Source: Curtobacterium salicis (GTDB taxonomy: Bacteria > Actinomycetota > Actinomycetes > Actinomycetales > Microbacteriaceae). From it: a stretch of 64,000 bases of DNA. The translations under genes and the position numbers were made by a program. Below, in pieces: positions 33,005-42,009 of this stretch. The stretch's first letter is position 1, and every line of letters starts with the position of its first letter. The stretch lies in assembly GCF_011759505.1 (NCBI RefSeq), contig NZ_JAAOYO010000005.1:186001-250000 (forward strand). The letters are read 5' to 3'. A model generated the notes under the pieces. It did no database searches, was not told where the DNA came from, and saw only the letters and a program-made list of their open reading frames with translations.

Positions 33005-34909
33005 ATGAGCATGGAAGGCGTGGCCTGGAGCTCGCTCTACAAGATCTCCACCGCCCGGGACGGCAAGCACGGCATCTCCCGTGAATCGGTCCGGCGCATC
33101 ATGACGTTCGCGGTGCCCTACCGGTCCAAGCTCGTGGTCTTCATCGTCCTCTCCGTCGTGGGCGCGTTCCTCGCGGTCGCGACCCCGGTGCTCGCCGGGC
33201 AGGTCGTCGACGTCATCGCCGCCCGGGGCGCGGTCTCCACGATCGTCTGGCTCGCCGTCGTCATCGCCCTGGTCGCCGTCGCCGACGCCGCCGCGTCGCT
33301 GGTGACCCGCTGGTACTCGGCGCGGATCGGTGAGGGCGTGATCCTGGACCTCCGCACCGCTGTCTTCAACCACGTGCAGAAGATGCCGATCGCCTTCTTC
33401 ACCCGCACGCGGACGGGCGCGCTCGTCAGCCGTCTCAACAACGACGTCATCGGCGCGCAGCAGGCCTTCAGCGGCACGCTGTCCGGCGTCGTCACGAACG
33501 TCGTGGCGCTGGTCCTCACCCTGGCCGTCATGCTCAGCACCTCCTGGCTCGTGACGGTCCTCGCGGTCGTCATGCTCCCGGTCTTCCTCATCCCCGCGCG
33601 CCGGATGGGCAGTCGCCTCGCCGCGCTCCGCCGTGAGGCCGCCGACCACAACTCCGCGATGAGCACGCAGATGACCGAGCGGTTCTCGGCGCCCGGCGCC
33701 ACCCTCGTCAAGCTCTTCGGCCGTCCCGACGAGGAGGCCGAGGAGTTCCGCGTCCGCGCCGCCCGCGTCCGCGACATCGGGGTCCGGAGCGCACTGCTGC
33801 AGTTCGTCTTCGTCACCGCGCTCACCCTGGTCTCCGCACTCGCACTCGCACTCGTCTACGGGGTCGGCGGTTCCCTCGCACTCGGTGGCCAGCTGAACAC
33901 CGGCGACGTGGTGACGCTGGCCCTGCTGCTCACCCGCCTCTACGCACCGTTGACCAGCCTCGCGAACGCCCGGGTGGAGATCATGAGCGCCGTCGTCAGC
34001 TTCGAGCGCGTGTTCGAGGTGCTGGACCTGAAGCCGCTCATCCAGGAGAAGCCCGACGCCGTCACCGTCCCCGACGGCCCGGTCGCCGTCGAGTTCGACG
34101 ACGTCCGCTTCGCCTACCCGTCCGCGGACAAGGTGTCCCTCGCCTCGCTCGAAGAGGTCGCCACGCTCGACACCCGGGGCGGGGAAGAGGTCCTGCACGG
34201 TGTCTCCTTCCGGATCGAGCCAGGGCAGACCGTCGCCCTCGTCGGCACCTCCGGTGCCGGCAAGTCCACGATCGCGCAGCTCCTCTCGCGCCTGTACGAC
34301 GTCGACAGCGGTGCCGTCCGCCTGGCCGGCACCGACGTCCGCGACGTGACCTTCGCCTCCATGCGGCACACCCTGGGCATGGTGACGCAGGACGGTCACC
34401 TGTTCCACGAGACGATCCTGTCGAACCTGCGCCTGGCGCGGCCCGAGGCGACCGAGGACGAGGTCTGGGACGCCGTCCGCCGTGCGCGGCTGGAACCGCT
34501 CCTCCGGTCCCTGCCGGACCAGCTGGACACCATGGTCGGTGAGCGTGGCTACCGCCTGTCGGGCGGTGAGCGTCAGCGGATGACCATCGCGCGCCTCCTG
34601 CTCGCGCAGCCGCGCGTCGTCATCCTCGACGAGGCGACGGCCGCGCTGGACTCGACGTCGGAGGCCGCCGTGCAGGCGGCGCTGAGCGAAGCGCTGGAGG
34701 GACGGACGGCGATGGTCATCGCGCACCGGCTCTCCACCATCCGCAGCGCGGACATGATCCTCGTGGTCGAGGACGGCTCGATCGTGGAACGCGGGACGCA
34801 CGACGAACTCATCGCCGCGGGCGGCCGGTACGAGGAACTGCACCGGACCCAGTTCGCGGTGCAGAAGGACGTCGCGGCGGACGAGGCAGCAGTCCTCCCC
34901 GCTGGTTGA
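33005..34909 (+). CDS. ABC exporter, fused permease and ATPase
   Basis: 634 residues. Six helices in the first 330 residues (LVVFIVLSVVGAFLAVATPV, IVWLAVVIALVAVADAAAS, and so on). The ATPase has Walker A GTSGAGKST (about residues 414-422), Q-loop MVTQDGHLF, signature LSGGERQ, Walker B VVILDEATAAL and the H-loop IAHRLST. MsbA/LmrA-like homodimeric exporter for a lipid or drug. An insertion between SADKVSLASLEEVATLDTRG lengthens the first strand region of the ATPase. GGAAGG precedes the ATG. Its stop overlaps the next start. Confidence 0.93.
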   Translation: MSMEGVAWSSLYKISTARDGKHGISRESVRRIMTFAVPYRSKLVVFIVLSVVGAFLAVATPVLAGQVVDVIAARGAVSTIVWLAVVIALVAVADAAASLVTRWYSARIGEGVILDLRTAVFNHVQKMPIAFFTRTRTGALVSRLNNDVIGAQQAFSGTLSGVVTNVVALVLTLAVMLSTSWLVTVLAVVMLPVFLIPARRMGSRLAALRREAADHNSAMSTQMTERFSAPGATLVKLFGRPDEEAEEFRVRAARVRDIGVRSALLQFVFVTALTLVSALALALVYGVGGSLALGGQLNTGDVVTLALLLTRLYAPLTSLANARVEIMSAVVSFERVFEVLDLKPLIQEKPDAVTVPDGPVAVEFDDVRFAYPSADKVSLASLEEVATLDTRGGEEVLHGVSFRIEPGQTVALVGTSGAGKSTIAQLLSRLYDVDSGAVRLAGTDVRDVTFASMRHTLGMVTQDGHLFHETILSNLRLARPEATEDEVWDAVRRARLEPLLRSLPDQLDTMVGERGYRLSGGERQRMTIARLLLAQPRVVILDEATAALDSTSEAAVQAALSEALEGRTAMVIAHRLSTIRSADMILVVEDGSIVERGTHDELIAAGGRYEELHRTQFAVQKDVAADEAAVLPAG

Positions 34910-36447
34910 CGGTGCAGCGGACCCTGCCCACGACGCCCGGAGCGCGCGGGCGACGACACTCCGGGCGACGACAGGGCGGACGGATCATCGCCGCGGTCCT
35001 GGCGATCGCGACGTCGGCGGCAGCGCTGATCGGCCTCGATGCGGTCCCCGGATCAGCGGAACCCGCTCCGCCGACCCGCTCCGCGAGCGCCGTCGCCCGG
35101 AGCCCGAGGGCCTCGGTGACGGTCTCGACGGTCACCCCGACCGGCACCACCACCTCGACCGGCCCGGCCGTGCGCACCACCCTGGCGGTGCGGAACGCGA
35201 CCTCGGTGCGGACACCAGCCGTCCACGCCTGGCTCTCGCTGGCCGCGGGCAGCCGGCGGTACACGCTCGGCCAGGTCACCGTGCCGTCACTCGCCGCGGG
35301 AGCGAGCACGAGGGTCAGCGCGATCCACCGGACACCACGCCGTGCGCCGGTCGGGAGGTTCTCGGTCCTCGGCTGCATCGGCGTGTACTCCGCGCAGGAC
35401 TGCCGCATGTCCGCCGCGACCATCACGACCCAGCGGATGACCCGCGACCGTCCCGAGACGGGTGTGATGCTCGACGTCGCCCGCGCCTCCTACCCGGTGG
35501 CGCTGATCGAGGAGTACATCGACCTCCTCGCCGACCACGGCGGCCGCTTCCTGCACCTGCACCTCACCGATGACCAGAACGTCGGGATCGAGAGCGACGT
35601 CCTCGGACAGACCGTCGCGAACGCGGATCTCCACGACGGCGTGTACACGAGCCGGGTGACCGGTCGTCCGTTCCTGAGCGTCGCCCAGGCCCACACGATC
35701 TCCGCGGACGCGGCCGAGCGCGGGATCACGATCGTGCCCGAGATCGACACCCCCGGTCACATGGCGGCCGCGTTCGCCCTGCTCGAGGCGAAGCACGGCA
35801 CAGCCTGGGTCGATCGCATCCGCTCGGGGCCGAACGAGCTCGACACGTCAGCACCGGAGAGTCTCGCGCTCGCCTCCGAGCTGACCGCGGAGGTGACCCG
35901 GACCTTCCCGTCCAGCCGCACGGTCCACATCGGCGGCGACGAATGGGGAGGCGACGTCACCGCCGACGAACGCGTCGGATGGCTGAACGCGATGGCTGCC
36001 GCCGTCGACGACCGTGCGGTGTGGGCATGGAACGACGGCATCGACCGGGCTGCGGTCACGCGGTTGGACCCACGCATCCACGTCACGTACTGGAGCTTCG
36101 ACGGCGACACCGAGGACCCGGCCGAGCGTGTCGAACGCCGGCAGCGACGGGCGAGCGCGCGCGACCTGTACGCGGCGGGGATCGACCTGCTCAACTACAA
36201 CTCGTACTACCTCTACGAGGTGCCGAGCGACCTCGACCCGGCGGACAGCACGTACACCGTGGCCGATCTCCGGAGGCACTGGTCACTCCGGACGTGGGAC
36301 GGCGACTCGGGGGCGCTCCTGCCTGCTCCGATGTCCGGCGCGGCCGTGGCGATCTGGGGCGAGGACCTCGACGACCCACCCTCCGACCGCCTCCTGCACT
36401 GGAGCGCCCCGCACGTGGTCGCGATGATCGAGACCGCGGCCCGCTGA
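34906..36447 (+). CDS. glycoside hydrolase family 20 (beta-N-acetylhexosaminidase), exported
   Basis: 513 residues from a TTG that overlaps the ABC stop (TTGA); GTG at 34912 is an alternative. Signal peptide GGRIIAAVLAIATSAAALIGLDAV, then a Ser/Thr-rich region to about 170. The GH20 barrel has GVMLDVARASYPVALIEEYIDLLADHG, LHLHLTDDQNVGIES, PEIDTPGHMAAAF, the catalytic pair in HIGGDEWGG (D345-E346) and ISYWSF-like VTYWSF. It releases terminal GlcNAc or GalNAc from chitin fragments or glycoconjugates. Coupling to the ABC exporter is suggestive of shared expression only. Confidence 0.88.
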   Translation: MTVQRTLPTTPGARGRRHSGRRQGGRIIAAVLAIATSAAALIGLDAVPGSAEPAPPTRSASAVARSPRASVTVSTVTPTGTTTSTGPAVRTTLAVRNATSVRTPAVHAWLSLAAGSRRYTLGQVTVPSLAAGASTRVSAIHRTPRRAPVGRFSVLGCIGVYSAQDCRMSAATITTQRMTRDRPETGVMLDVARASYPVALIEEYIDLLADHGGRFLHLHLTDDQNVGIESDVLGQTVANADLHDGVYTSRVTGRPFLSVAQAHTISADAAERGITIVPEIDTPGHMAAAFALLEAKHGTAWVDRIRSGPNELDTSAPESLALASELTAEVTRTFPSSRTVHIGGDEWGGDVTADERVGWLNAMAAAVDDRAVWAWNDGIDRAAVTRLDPRIHVTYWSFDGDTEDPAERVERRQRRASARDLYAAGIDLLNYNSYYLYEVPSDLDPADSTYTVADLRRHWSLRTWDGDSGALLPAPMSGAAVAIWGEDLDDPPSDRLLHWSAPHVVAMIETAAR

Positions 36448-36500
36448 CGGTGGCCCGCTGAGGCGCGGCCCGTTGACGCGCGAACGCGTGATCTTCGGGC

Positions 36501-36530
36501 CCGCGATCTCCGAACCCGCGATCTCCGAAC
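36501..36530 (+). repeat. 15-bp exact tandem duplication
   Basis: CCGCGATCTCCGAAC occurs twice head to tail in the 164-bp gap between the GH20 and PRISE-type genes. No further copies seen in the window. Confidence 0.85.
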
Positions 36531-36610
36531 CCGTCAGGGGTCCGCGGGGCAGGATCGGAACCGGCCACCAGGTGCCACCCCGTGTTCGCCGACCCGACAG
36601 GACCGACACC

Positions 36611-37747
36611 GTGAACGACGCATCCCCCGCAGTCGAGACGTCCGCCGACGACAGCGACGCGGTCCTCGTCGTCGGAGCCGGTGGTGTCGTCGGCCGGAGC
36701 GTCGTCGAGCACTTCGCCCGCCGAGGGGTCCGGACCCGCGGCGCCAGTCGTCGCACTCCGCAGGGACCGGTGTCCGGGTGGGACCACCTGCCGGTCGACC
36801 TGTCCGACGCCGACGCCGCCGTCGACGGGTTGCGCCCGGCCGCCGACACGACCCGCCTCGCGTTCGCCGCGTACGTGGAGCACGCGGACCTCGCCGAGCA
36901 GATCGCCCCGAACGTCGCCCTCCTCGAGAACACGCTCGACGCCCTCGACCGGCTCGGTGCTCCGCTCCGGCACGTCACCCTGTACCAGGGCATGAAGTAC
37001 TACGGCGCACACCTCGGCCGGTTCCGGACGCCCGCGAAGGAGGACGACCCGCGCCTCATGGTGCCGAACTTCTACTACGACCAGGAGGACCTGCTCCGCG
37101 AGCGCGCAGCATCGCGGGGCTTCGCACTCACCGTGCTCCGCCCGGAGGCCGTCATCGGGTACGCGCAGGGCACGCCGATGAACCTGCTCATGGCGATCGG
37201 GACGTACGTGAGCATGACGAAGGAGCTCGGGCTGCCGCTGCGGTTCCCCGGCGCCCGCACCACGTACGACGGCGTCTTCTACCAGATGACGGACGCCGAG
37301 CTCCTGGCCCGTGCCACCGACTGGGCGGGGACGGCCCCCGCCGCGGCCGGAGCGGCGTTCAACGTCACGAACGGCGACGTCGTCCGCTGGAGCCACCTGT
37401 TCGAGCGCCTCGCCGACCACTACGACCTCGACCTCGCCGAACCCCAGTCGATGGAGCTCGCGCAGGTCATGCCCTCCCGGGAGGACCTGTGGCAGCGGAT
37501 GGTCGACCGGCACGGGCTGGTCGACACCCCGTACGCCGACCTCGTCGACTGGCGCTTCGCCGACATGATCCTCAACTCGACGTGGGACAACGTCTCGTCG
37601 CTGATCAAGATCCGGCAGGCGGGGTTCTCGGAGTGCCACGACTCGGCCGACCGGCTCGTGGAGCTCCTCGACGACCTCGGGCGACGGCGGATCCTGCCCG
37701 TCCCGGCGGAGGAGCGGCCCGCCTACCCGAGCGGCTCGACGCCGTAG
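36611..37747 (+). CDS. PRISE-type SDR (5-beta-reductase/iridoid synthase-like)
   Basis: 378 residues from a GTG. Glycine loop VVGAGGVVGRSVVEHF, acidic strand HLPVDLSD, QGMKYYGAHLGRF (the Lys-containing motif that replaces YxxxK in this group) and VPNFYYDQEDLL (the conserved FYYxxED motif with catalytic Tyr). The substrate-binding half includes LRPEAVIGYAQGTPMNL and FNVTNGDVVRWSHLFERLA. Bacterial members reduce C=C bonds of enones. Its last 25 bp overlap the converging LysR gene. The substrate is unknown. Confidence 0.8.
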   Translation: MNDASPAVETSADDSDAVLVVGAGGVVGRSVVEHFARRGVRTRGASRRTPQGPVSGWDHLPVDLSDADAAVDGLRPAADTTRLAFAAYVEHADLAEQIAPNVALLENTLDALDRLGAPLRHVTLYQGMKYYGAHLGRFRTPAKEDDPRLMVPNFYYDQEDLLRERAASRGFALTVLRPEAVIGYAQGTPMNLLMAIGTYVSMTKELGLPLRFPGARTTYDGVFYQMTDAELLARATDWAGTAPAAAGAAFNVTNGDVVRWSHLFERLADHYDLDLAEPQSMELAQVMPSREDLWQRMVDRHGLVDTPYADLVDWRFADMILNSTWDNVSSLIKIRQAGFSECHDSADRLVELLDDLGRRRILPVPAEERPAYPSGSTP

Positions 37748-38664
37748 CCGATGACCACTGCCCGCAGCTCGTCCAGGTACGCCTGCGCCTGCACGGTCAA
37801 GGGGACCGAGGCGTGGGCGATCCACCCGATCTCGATGCGTTCGTCGACGTCGAGCGGGATGGCGACGATCTCGGGGTCGAGGTCGTCGCTGATGAGGCCG
37901 GTCGAGATCGTGTACCCACCGAGGCCGATCATGAGGTTGAAGATCGTCGCCCGGTCCGAGACGCGGATCTCCCGCTTGCTCGACATCGTCGACAGGATCT
38001 CCTCCGCCAGGTAGAAGGAGTTGTTCGCGCCCTGGTCGAACGTCAGCCGAGGAAGGTCCGCCAGGTCGGCGAGGGTCGCGCGCTCCCGTGAGGCGAGCGG
38101 GTTCCGCCGGGCCACGAAGATGTGCGGCTGGGCGATGAACAGCGGGGTGAACACGACGCCGGCGTCGCGCAGCAGCTTGCCGAGGACCTGCCGGTTGAAG
38201 TCGTTGCGGTACAGGATGCCGACTTCGCTGCGCAGCGTGCGGACGTCCTCGATGATGTCCCACGTGCGTGTCTCGCGGAGGGAGAACTCGTACTCGTCCG
38301 CGGCTGCTGCTTCGACCATCCGGACGAAGGCCTCCACGGCGAACGAGTAGTGCTGCGCGGACACCCCGAGCAGCCGACGTGACGGCTGCCCGCCGACGTA
38401 CCGCTGCTCGAGGAGGGACACCTGCTCGACGACCTGCCGGGCGTAGCCGAGGAACTCGACACCGTCGAGGGTGAGCACGACCCCGCGGGCCGAACGGACG
38501 AACAGCGCGCGCCCGATCCGCGTCTCGAGGTCCTTCATCGCCGCGGACAGGGTCGGCTGCGAGACGTAGAGCAGATCGGCTGCTGCGCTGATCGAGCCCT
38601 CGGTCGCGACCTCGATGAAGTACCGCAGCTGCTGCAGTGTGATGTCGTTCGGAACGCGGGCCAT
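37723..38664 (-). CDS. LysR family regulator, beside mesX-mesD
   Basis: 313 residues: ITLQQLRYFIEVATEGSISAAADLLYVSQPTLSAAMKDLETRIGRALFVRSARGVVLT is a full LysR winged HTH; the rest is a periplasmic-binding-type sensor. TAGCCT stands 6 nt before the ATG, so it is probably leaderless. It is divergent from mesX; a CTAT-n8-ATAG dyad with a T-n11-A core in the gap is the likely binding site. Regulation of methionine synthesis, perhaps with homocysteine or a sulfur compound as signal, is inferred from position. Confidence 0.9.
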   Translation of the reverse strand: MARVPNDITLQQLRYFIEVATEGSISAAADLLYVSQPTLSAAMKDLETRIGRALFVRSARGVVLTLDGVEFLGYARQVVEQVSLLEQRYVGGQPSRRLLGVSAQHYSFAVEAFVRMVEAAAADEYEFSLRETRTWDIIEDVRTLRSEVGILYRNDFNRQVLGKLLRDAGVVFTPLFIAQPHIFVARRNPLASRERATLADLADLPRLTFDQGANNSFYLAEEILSTMSSKREIRVSDRATIFNLMIGLGGYTISTGLISDDLDPEIVAIPLDVDERIEIGWIAHASVPLTVQAQAYLDELRAVVIGYGVEPLG

Positions 38665-38673
38665 AGGCGCAGG

Positions 38674-38703
38674 CTATACCGCCGCATAGCGTCTCGGTAT
38701 TAC
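38674..38703 (+). promoter_or_regulatory. LysR box and mesX promoter
   Basis: CTATACCGCCGCATAG (38674-38689) is an inverted repeat with CTAT/ATAG arms and a T-n11-A centre. TATTAC (38698-38703) downstream is a possible -10 for mesX. On the minus strand the same repeat contains the LysR gene's own TAGCCT-flanked promoter. Confidence 0.5.
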
Positions 38704-38736
38704 CTGATGACCCGCGCCTCCCGTCATGCTCGGGGG

Positions 38737-39735
38737 ATGGCGAATGACCTGACCTTCAGCATCACGCGGACGCGGTTCGACGAGGACTACTCCCCCGCGG
38801 ACAGCTCCCGGCTGACGACGAACTTCGCCAACCTCGCGCGCGGCGAGCACCGCCAGCAGAACCTCCGCAGCGCGCTCGCCATGATCGACCGACGGTGCAA
38901 CGAGCTCGCGTCGGGCAATCCGTCCGGCTCAGCCGGATCGGACGGGGATCGGTACCGCGTCGAGCTCGACATCGTCTCGGTCACCGCGCACTTCGTCGAC
39001 CAGGGTTCTGCCGGGGAGTTCCCCCTGCTCGAGATGCTCGACGTCGCGATCGTCGACCAGCACACCGGCGAGCGCCACCAGGGGATCCTCGGCAACAACT
39101 TCTCCTCGTACCTCCGCGACTACGACTTCGCCGTCCTGCTGCCGTCGCTCGACAAGGAAGCCGGCCTCCCGTCCGACTTCGGCGAGCTCCACGGGCAGCT
39201 CTTCCAGCGCTTCCTGGAGTCGGACGCCTTCCGGTCGCAGTTCGACGCCGAGCCGGTGGTCTGCATCAGCGTCTCCACGAGCCAGACCTACCGACAGACG
39301 GAGTACGTCCACCCCGTCCTCGGCGCCGAGTACGAGCACGAGCACTCCTCGCTCACCGACGACTACTTCGGTCGGATGGGCATGCAGGTCCGCTACTTCC
39401 TACCCGCAGGCGGGAAGGCGCCGCTCGCGTTCTACTCCCGCGGCGACGTGGCGAACGACTACTCGGACCTGCAGCTCATCGGCACGATCAGCACCATGGA
39501 GACGTTCCAGAAGATCTACCGCCCGGAGATCTACAACGCGAACACGGCCGCGCCGAGCACCTACCGCCCGAGCCTCGCGCACACGGACTACTCGGTGCCG
39601 CCCGTCTCCTACGACCGGGAGGAACGGAGCCGCCTCGCGATCACCCAGGGCCGCTACACCGAGGAGCACCTCGTCAAGCCGCACCGAGCACTCCTCGAGC
39701 AGTGGGCCATCAGCCCCGCCGCTCTCACCCACTGA
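38737..39735 (+). CDS. mesX: MesX (DUF1852), partner of MesD methionine synthase
   Basis: 332 residues beginning MANDLTFSITRTRFDEDYSP. NFANLARGEHRQQNLRSALAMIDRRCNEL, HQGILGNNFSSYLRDYDFAVLLPS and YFGRMGMQVRYFLPAG are typical of DUF1852. Published genetics on folate-independent methionine synthases names this family MesX, required with MesD in aerobic bacteria. It is 20 bp upstream of the MesD gene. An ATG ten codons earlier (38707) is possible but lies about at the expected start of transcription. Confidence 0.85.
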   Translation: MANDLTFSITRTRFDEDYSPADSSRLTTNFANLARGEHRQQNLRSALAMIDRRCNELASGNPSGSAGSDGDRYRVELDIVSVTAHFVDQGSAGEFPLLEMLDVAIVDQHTGERHQGILGNNFSSYLRDYDFAVLLPSLDKEAGLPSDFGELHGQLFQRFLESDAFRSQFDAEPVVCISVSTSQTYRQTEYVHPVLGAEYEHEHSSLTDDYFGRMGMQVRYFLPAGGKAPLAFYSRGDVANDYSDLQLIGTISTMETFQKIYRPEIYNANTAAPSTYRPSLAHTDYSVPPVSYDREERSRLAITQGRYTEEHLVKPHRALLEQWAISPAALTH

Positions 39736-39755
39736 CTGACAGGATCTCCACGAGC

Positions 39756-40805
39756 ATGAGCACCCTTCTGCCCACCTCGATCGTCGGCAGCCTGCCGAAA
39801 CCCTCCTGGCTCGCCGAGCCCGAGCGGCTCTGGTCCCCCTGGCAGTTGCAGGGCGAGGCACTGACCGAGGGCAAGCAGGACGCACTCCGGTCCGCCGTCC
39901 ACGAGCAGGAGCGCCGCGGCATCGACATCGTCAGCGACGGCGAGCAGACCCGCCAGCACTTCGTCACGACGTTCATCGAGCACCTGGACGGCGTCGACCT
40001 CGAGCGCAAGGAGACCGTCCGGATCCGTGACCGGTACGACGCCGCCGTCCCCACCGTCGTCGGTGCCGTGAGCCGCCGGGCGCCCGTCTTCGTGGACGAC
40101 GCTCGCTTCCTGCGCACCCAGACCGACCGCCCGATCAAGTGGGCGCTCCCCGGCCCGATGACGATGATCGACACCCTCTCCGACCAGCACTACAAGAGCC
40201 GCGAGAAGCTGGCGTGGGAGTTCGCCACGATCCTCAACCAGGAGGCACGCGAGCTCCAGGACGCCGGCGTCGACATCATCCAGTTCGACGAGCCCGCCTT
40301 CACCGTCTTCCACGACGAGGTGCAGGACTGGGGCGTCGCCGCACTCGAGCGTGCAGCCGAGGGTCTCCGTGCCGAGACGGCCGTGCACATCTGTTACGGC
40401 TACGGCATCGAGGCGAACAACAAGTGGAAGGAGACGCTCGGGGCGGAGTGGCGCCAGTACGAGCAGTCGTTCCCGCTCCTCCAGCAGTCGTCCATCGACA
40501 TCGTCTCCCTGGAGTGCATCCACTCCCACGTCCCGCTCGAGCTCGTCGAACTCATCCGCGGGAAGAAGGTCATGCTCGGCGCCATCGACGTCGCGACCGA
40601 GACCGTGGAGACCCCGGAGGAGGTCGCAGAGGTCCTTCGTCGGGCGCTCGAGTTCGTCGATGCCGACAAACTCATCCCGAGCTCCAACTGCGGGATGGCT
40701 CCCCTCGCCCGGGGTGCCGCCCTGGACAAGCTCGGCGCGCTGTCTGCGGGGGCGGACATCGTGCGGGCTGAGCTCGTCGGTACGGCGGTCCCGTCGGGGC
40801 GCTAG
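39756..40805 (+). CDS. mesD: MesD-type methionine synthase (core MetE)
   Basis: 349 residues, matching only the catalytic C-terminal barrel of cobalamin-independent MetE. Zinc site: HICYGYG (H211, C213), E253 in SLECIHSH, and C312 in SSNCGMAPL. The N-terminal folate domain is absent, as in the folate-independent core-MetE families. With MesX next door this belongs to the MesD group, which methylates homocysteine by a poorly understood oxygen-requiring route. A 14-bp hairpin follows the stop. Confidence in the subgroup rests on the MesX neighbour. Confidence 0.86.
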   Translation: MSTLLPTSIVGSLPKPSWLAEPERLWSPWQLQGEALTEGKQDALRSAVHEQERRGIDIVSDGEQTRQHFVTTFIEHLDGVDLERKETVRIRDRYDAAVPTVVGAVSRRAPVFVDDARFLRTQTDRPIKWALPGPMTMIDTLSDQHYKSREKLAWEFATILNQEARELQDAGVDIIQFDEPAFTVFHDEVQDWGVAALERAAEGLRAETAVHICYGYGIEANNKWKETLGAEWRQYEQSFPLLQQSSIDIVSLECIHSHVPLELVELIRGKKVMLGAIDVATETVETPEEVAEVLRRALEFVDADKLIPSSNCGMAPLARGAALDKLGALSAGADIVRAELVGTAVPSGR

Positions 40806-40820
40806 GCGCTGTCAGCAGCA

Positions 40821-40854
40821 GGGCGGCTCTCCTCCGGAACGAGGAGAGCCGCCC
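40821..40854 (+). terminator. rho-independent-type terminator after mesD
   Basis: GGGCGGCTCTCCTC, loop CGGAAC, and the exact complement, followed by TTCGTGTTG. 16 bp after the mesD stop. Confidence 0.85.
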
Positions 40855-41089
40855 TTCGTGTTGCGTCCGCCGCGTACGCGGCTCTCGATCCGGTCTGGAG
40901 GCGCGGCTGCAGTCCGTCCGGCAGGCAGCGTCGGTGCTGAAGCGGGGGCGGAAATTCAGCGGTAGCCGGAGGCGGGAGGGGCGTGCGAGACGCGACACGC
41001 CCGGATGTTGTGTCACGTTGCATATTTCACATGATGGGCGGAAGGATCGTGTCGTCCAGCAACGCGGCTGGTGTTCAAAGGAGATCACG

Positions 41090-41617
41090 ATGAAGTCGTT
41101 CACTTCGATCACGCCCACCAAGACGGCGACCGTCGCCGCCATCACCACAGCGCTCTGCGCATCGATGTTGACCGTCACGCCGGCGCAGGCCGCGTCCAAT
41201 GCGCCTGTCGCTGACATTCGTACAGCTGCCCAGAGCCTCGGCCTCCAGTCCGCCGACCTCGAACAGGGGCTCGAGCTGATCAGCGAGATCCCGGATTCTG
41301 TTCTCCTGGCTGGCGATGCGGCCGTCCAGAGCTGGATGGCCGGGAACCACCCGGACCTCATCCGAGGCACGCGCGCGGACATCGTCGGCTGCGCTGGCGC
41401 CATCGCGTGGCTGATCGCCTCTACTGCGATCCCGGCAGCGAAGGTCCTGAAGATCAAGAGGCTCATCAACGGGCTCGGAGGCGTTGCAAAGGCTGTCCAG
41501 CTGTTCTGGGGAGCGTCCTTCAAGTGGGAGAAGATCCAGGCCCTCGGTGGTGCAGCAGCGGCTCTCGGGGCCGAGCTGCTCGGGATCGCTGCCGTGCAGC
41601 AGAAGTGCTTCTCATGA
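41090..41617 (+). CDS. small secreted protein, bacteriocin-like C-terminus
   Basis: 175 residues. CAAAGGAG lies 7 nt before the ATG. Signal peptide TKTATVAAITTALCASMLTVTPAQA-A. After a polar propeptide-like region of about 70 residues comes a hydrophobic, glycine-rich, cationic stretch: GCAGAIAWLIASTAIPAAK, VLKIKRLINGLGGVAKA, LGGAAAALGAELLGIAAVQQ and a C-terminal KCFS. The two Cys (near residues 103 and 173) could form one disulfide. The architecture (signal, acidic propart, amphipathic core) is that of membrane-active peptides such as the SDP-type, but I cannot match a known family. The next gene overlaps it and SdpI-type genes lie nearby. Lower GC than its surroundings. Confidence 0.65.
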   Translation: MKSFTSITPTKTATVAAITTALCASMLTVTPAQAASNAPVADIRTAAQSLGLQSADLEQGLELISEIPDSVLLAGDAAVQSWMAGNHPDLIRGTRADIVGCAGAIAWLIASTAIPAAKVLKIKRLINGLGGVAKAVQLFWGASFKWEKIQALGGAAAALGAELLGIAAVQQKCFS

Positions 41618-41889
41618 ACCGGCGTACATCGGCGCTGATGACACTCGGCGGCCTCGCAGCAGCGATCCTCGCGTTCGCGCTCTTCGGGCCTGTTTACGCA
41701 GGAATCGTCGCACTCGCGACTCTCTGCTTCGCCGCTTTCGGTACGAGCGTCATCGGGAACACCACCATTTTGGTGACGAAGCCGGTCGACCCTGAAGTCG
41801 TTCGGCGGTACCGGGAAGAGCACCCCGGCGCCACGATCAGCGAGGCTGCGTCGGTCGTCGCACGAAAGAAGCTCGCTCCTCCCCGATGA
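41614..41889 (+). CDS. two-helix membrane protein, candidate immunity partner
   Basis: 91 residues from an ATG overlapping the upstream stop (ATGA). MNRRTSALMTLGGLAAAILAFALFGPVYAGIVALATLCFAAFG forms two helices, then a soluble tail (VTKPVDPEVVRRYREEHPGATISEAASVVARKK). Coupled translation with a secreted, membrane-active-looking protein makes a self-protection or export role reasonable, but this is inference only. No family recognised. Confidence 0.65.
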   Translation: MNRRTSALMTLGGLAAAILAFALFGPVYAGIVALATLCFAAFGTSVIGNTTILVTKPVDPEVVRRYREEHPGATISEAASVVARKKLAPPR

Positions 41890-42009
41890 CATTCCTCTTC
41901 TCCGTGGTGCCGCCAGCCTGGAGGTACAGAAGAGCACATTCGAATTCCTGCGCACTCGCGCGGCCGCTGAGGCTGGCGCAACAGTGCGGTCGCGCGAGGC
42001 CTCGGGTGT

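Noticed and set aside
40855..41089. Gap upstream of the secreted protein, AT-richer near 41010-41030
   Set aside because: GTTGCATATTTCACATG looks promoter-like, but no -35/-10 pair with acceptable spacing could be fixed.
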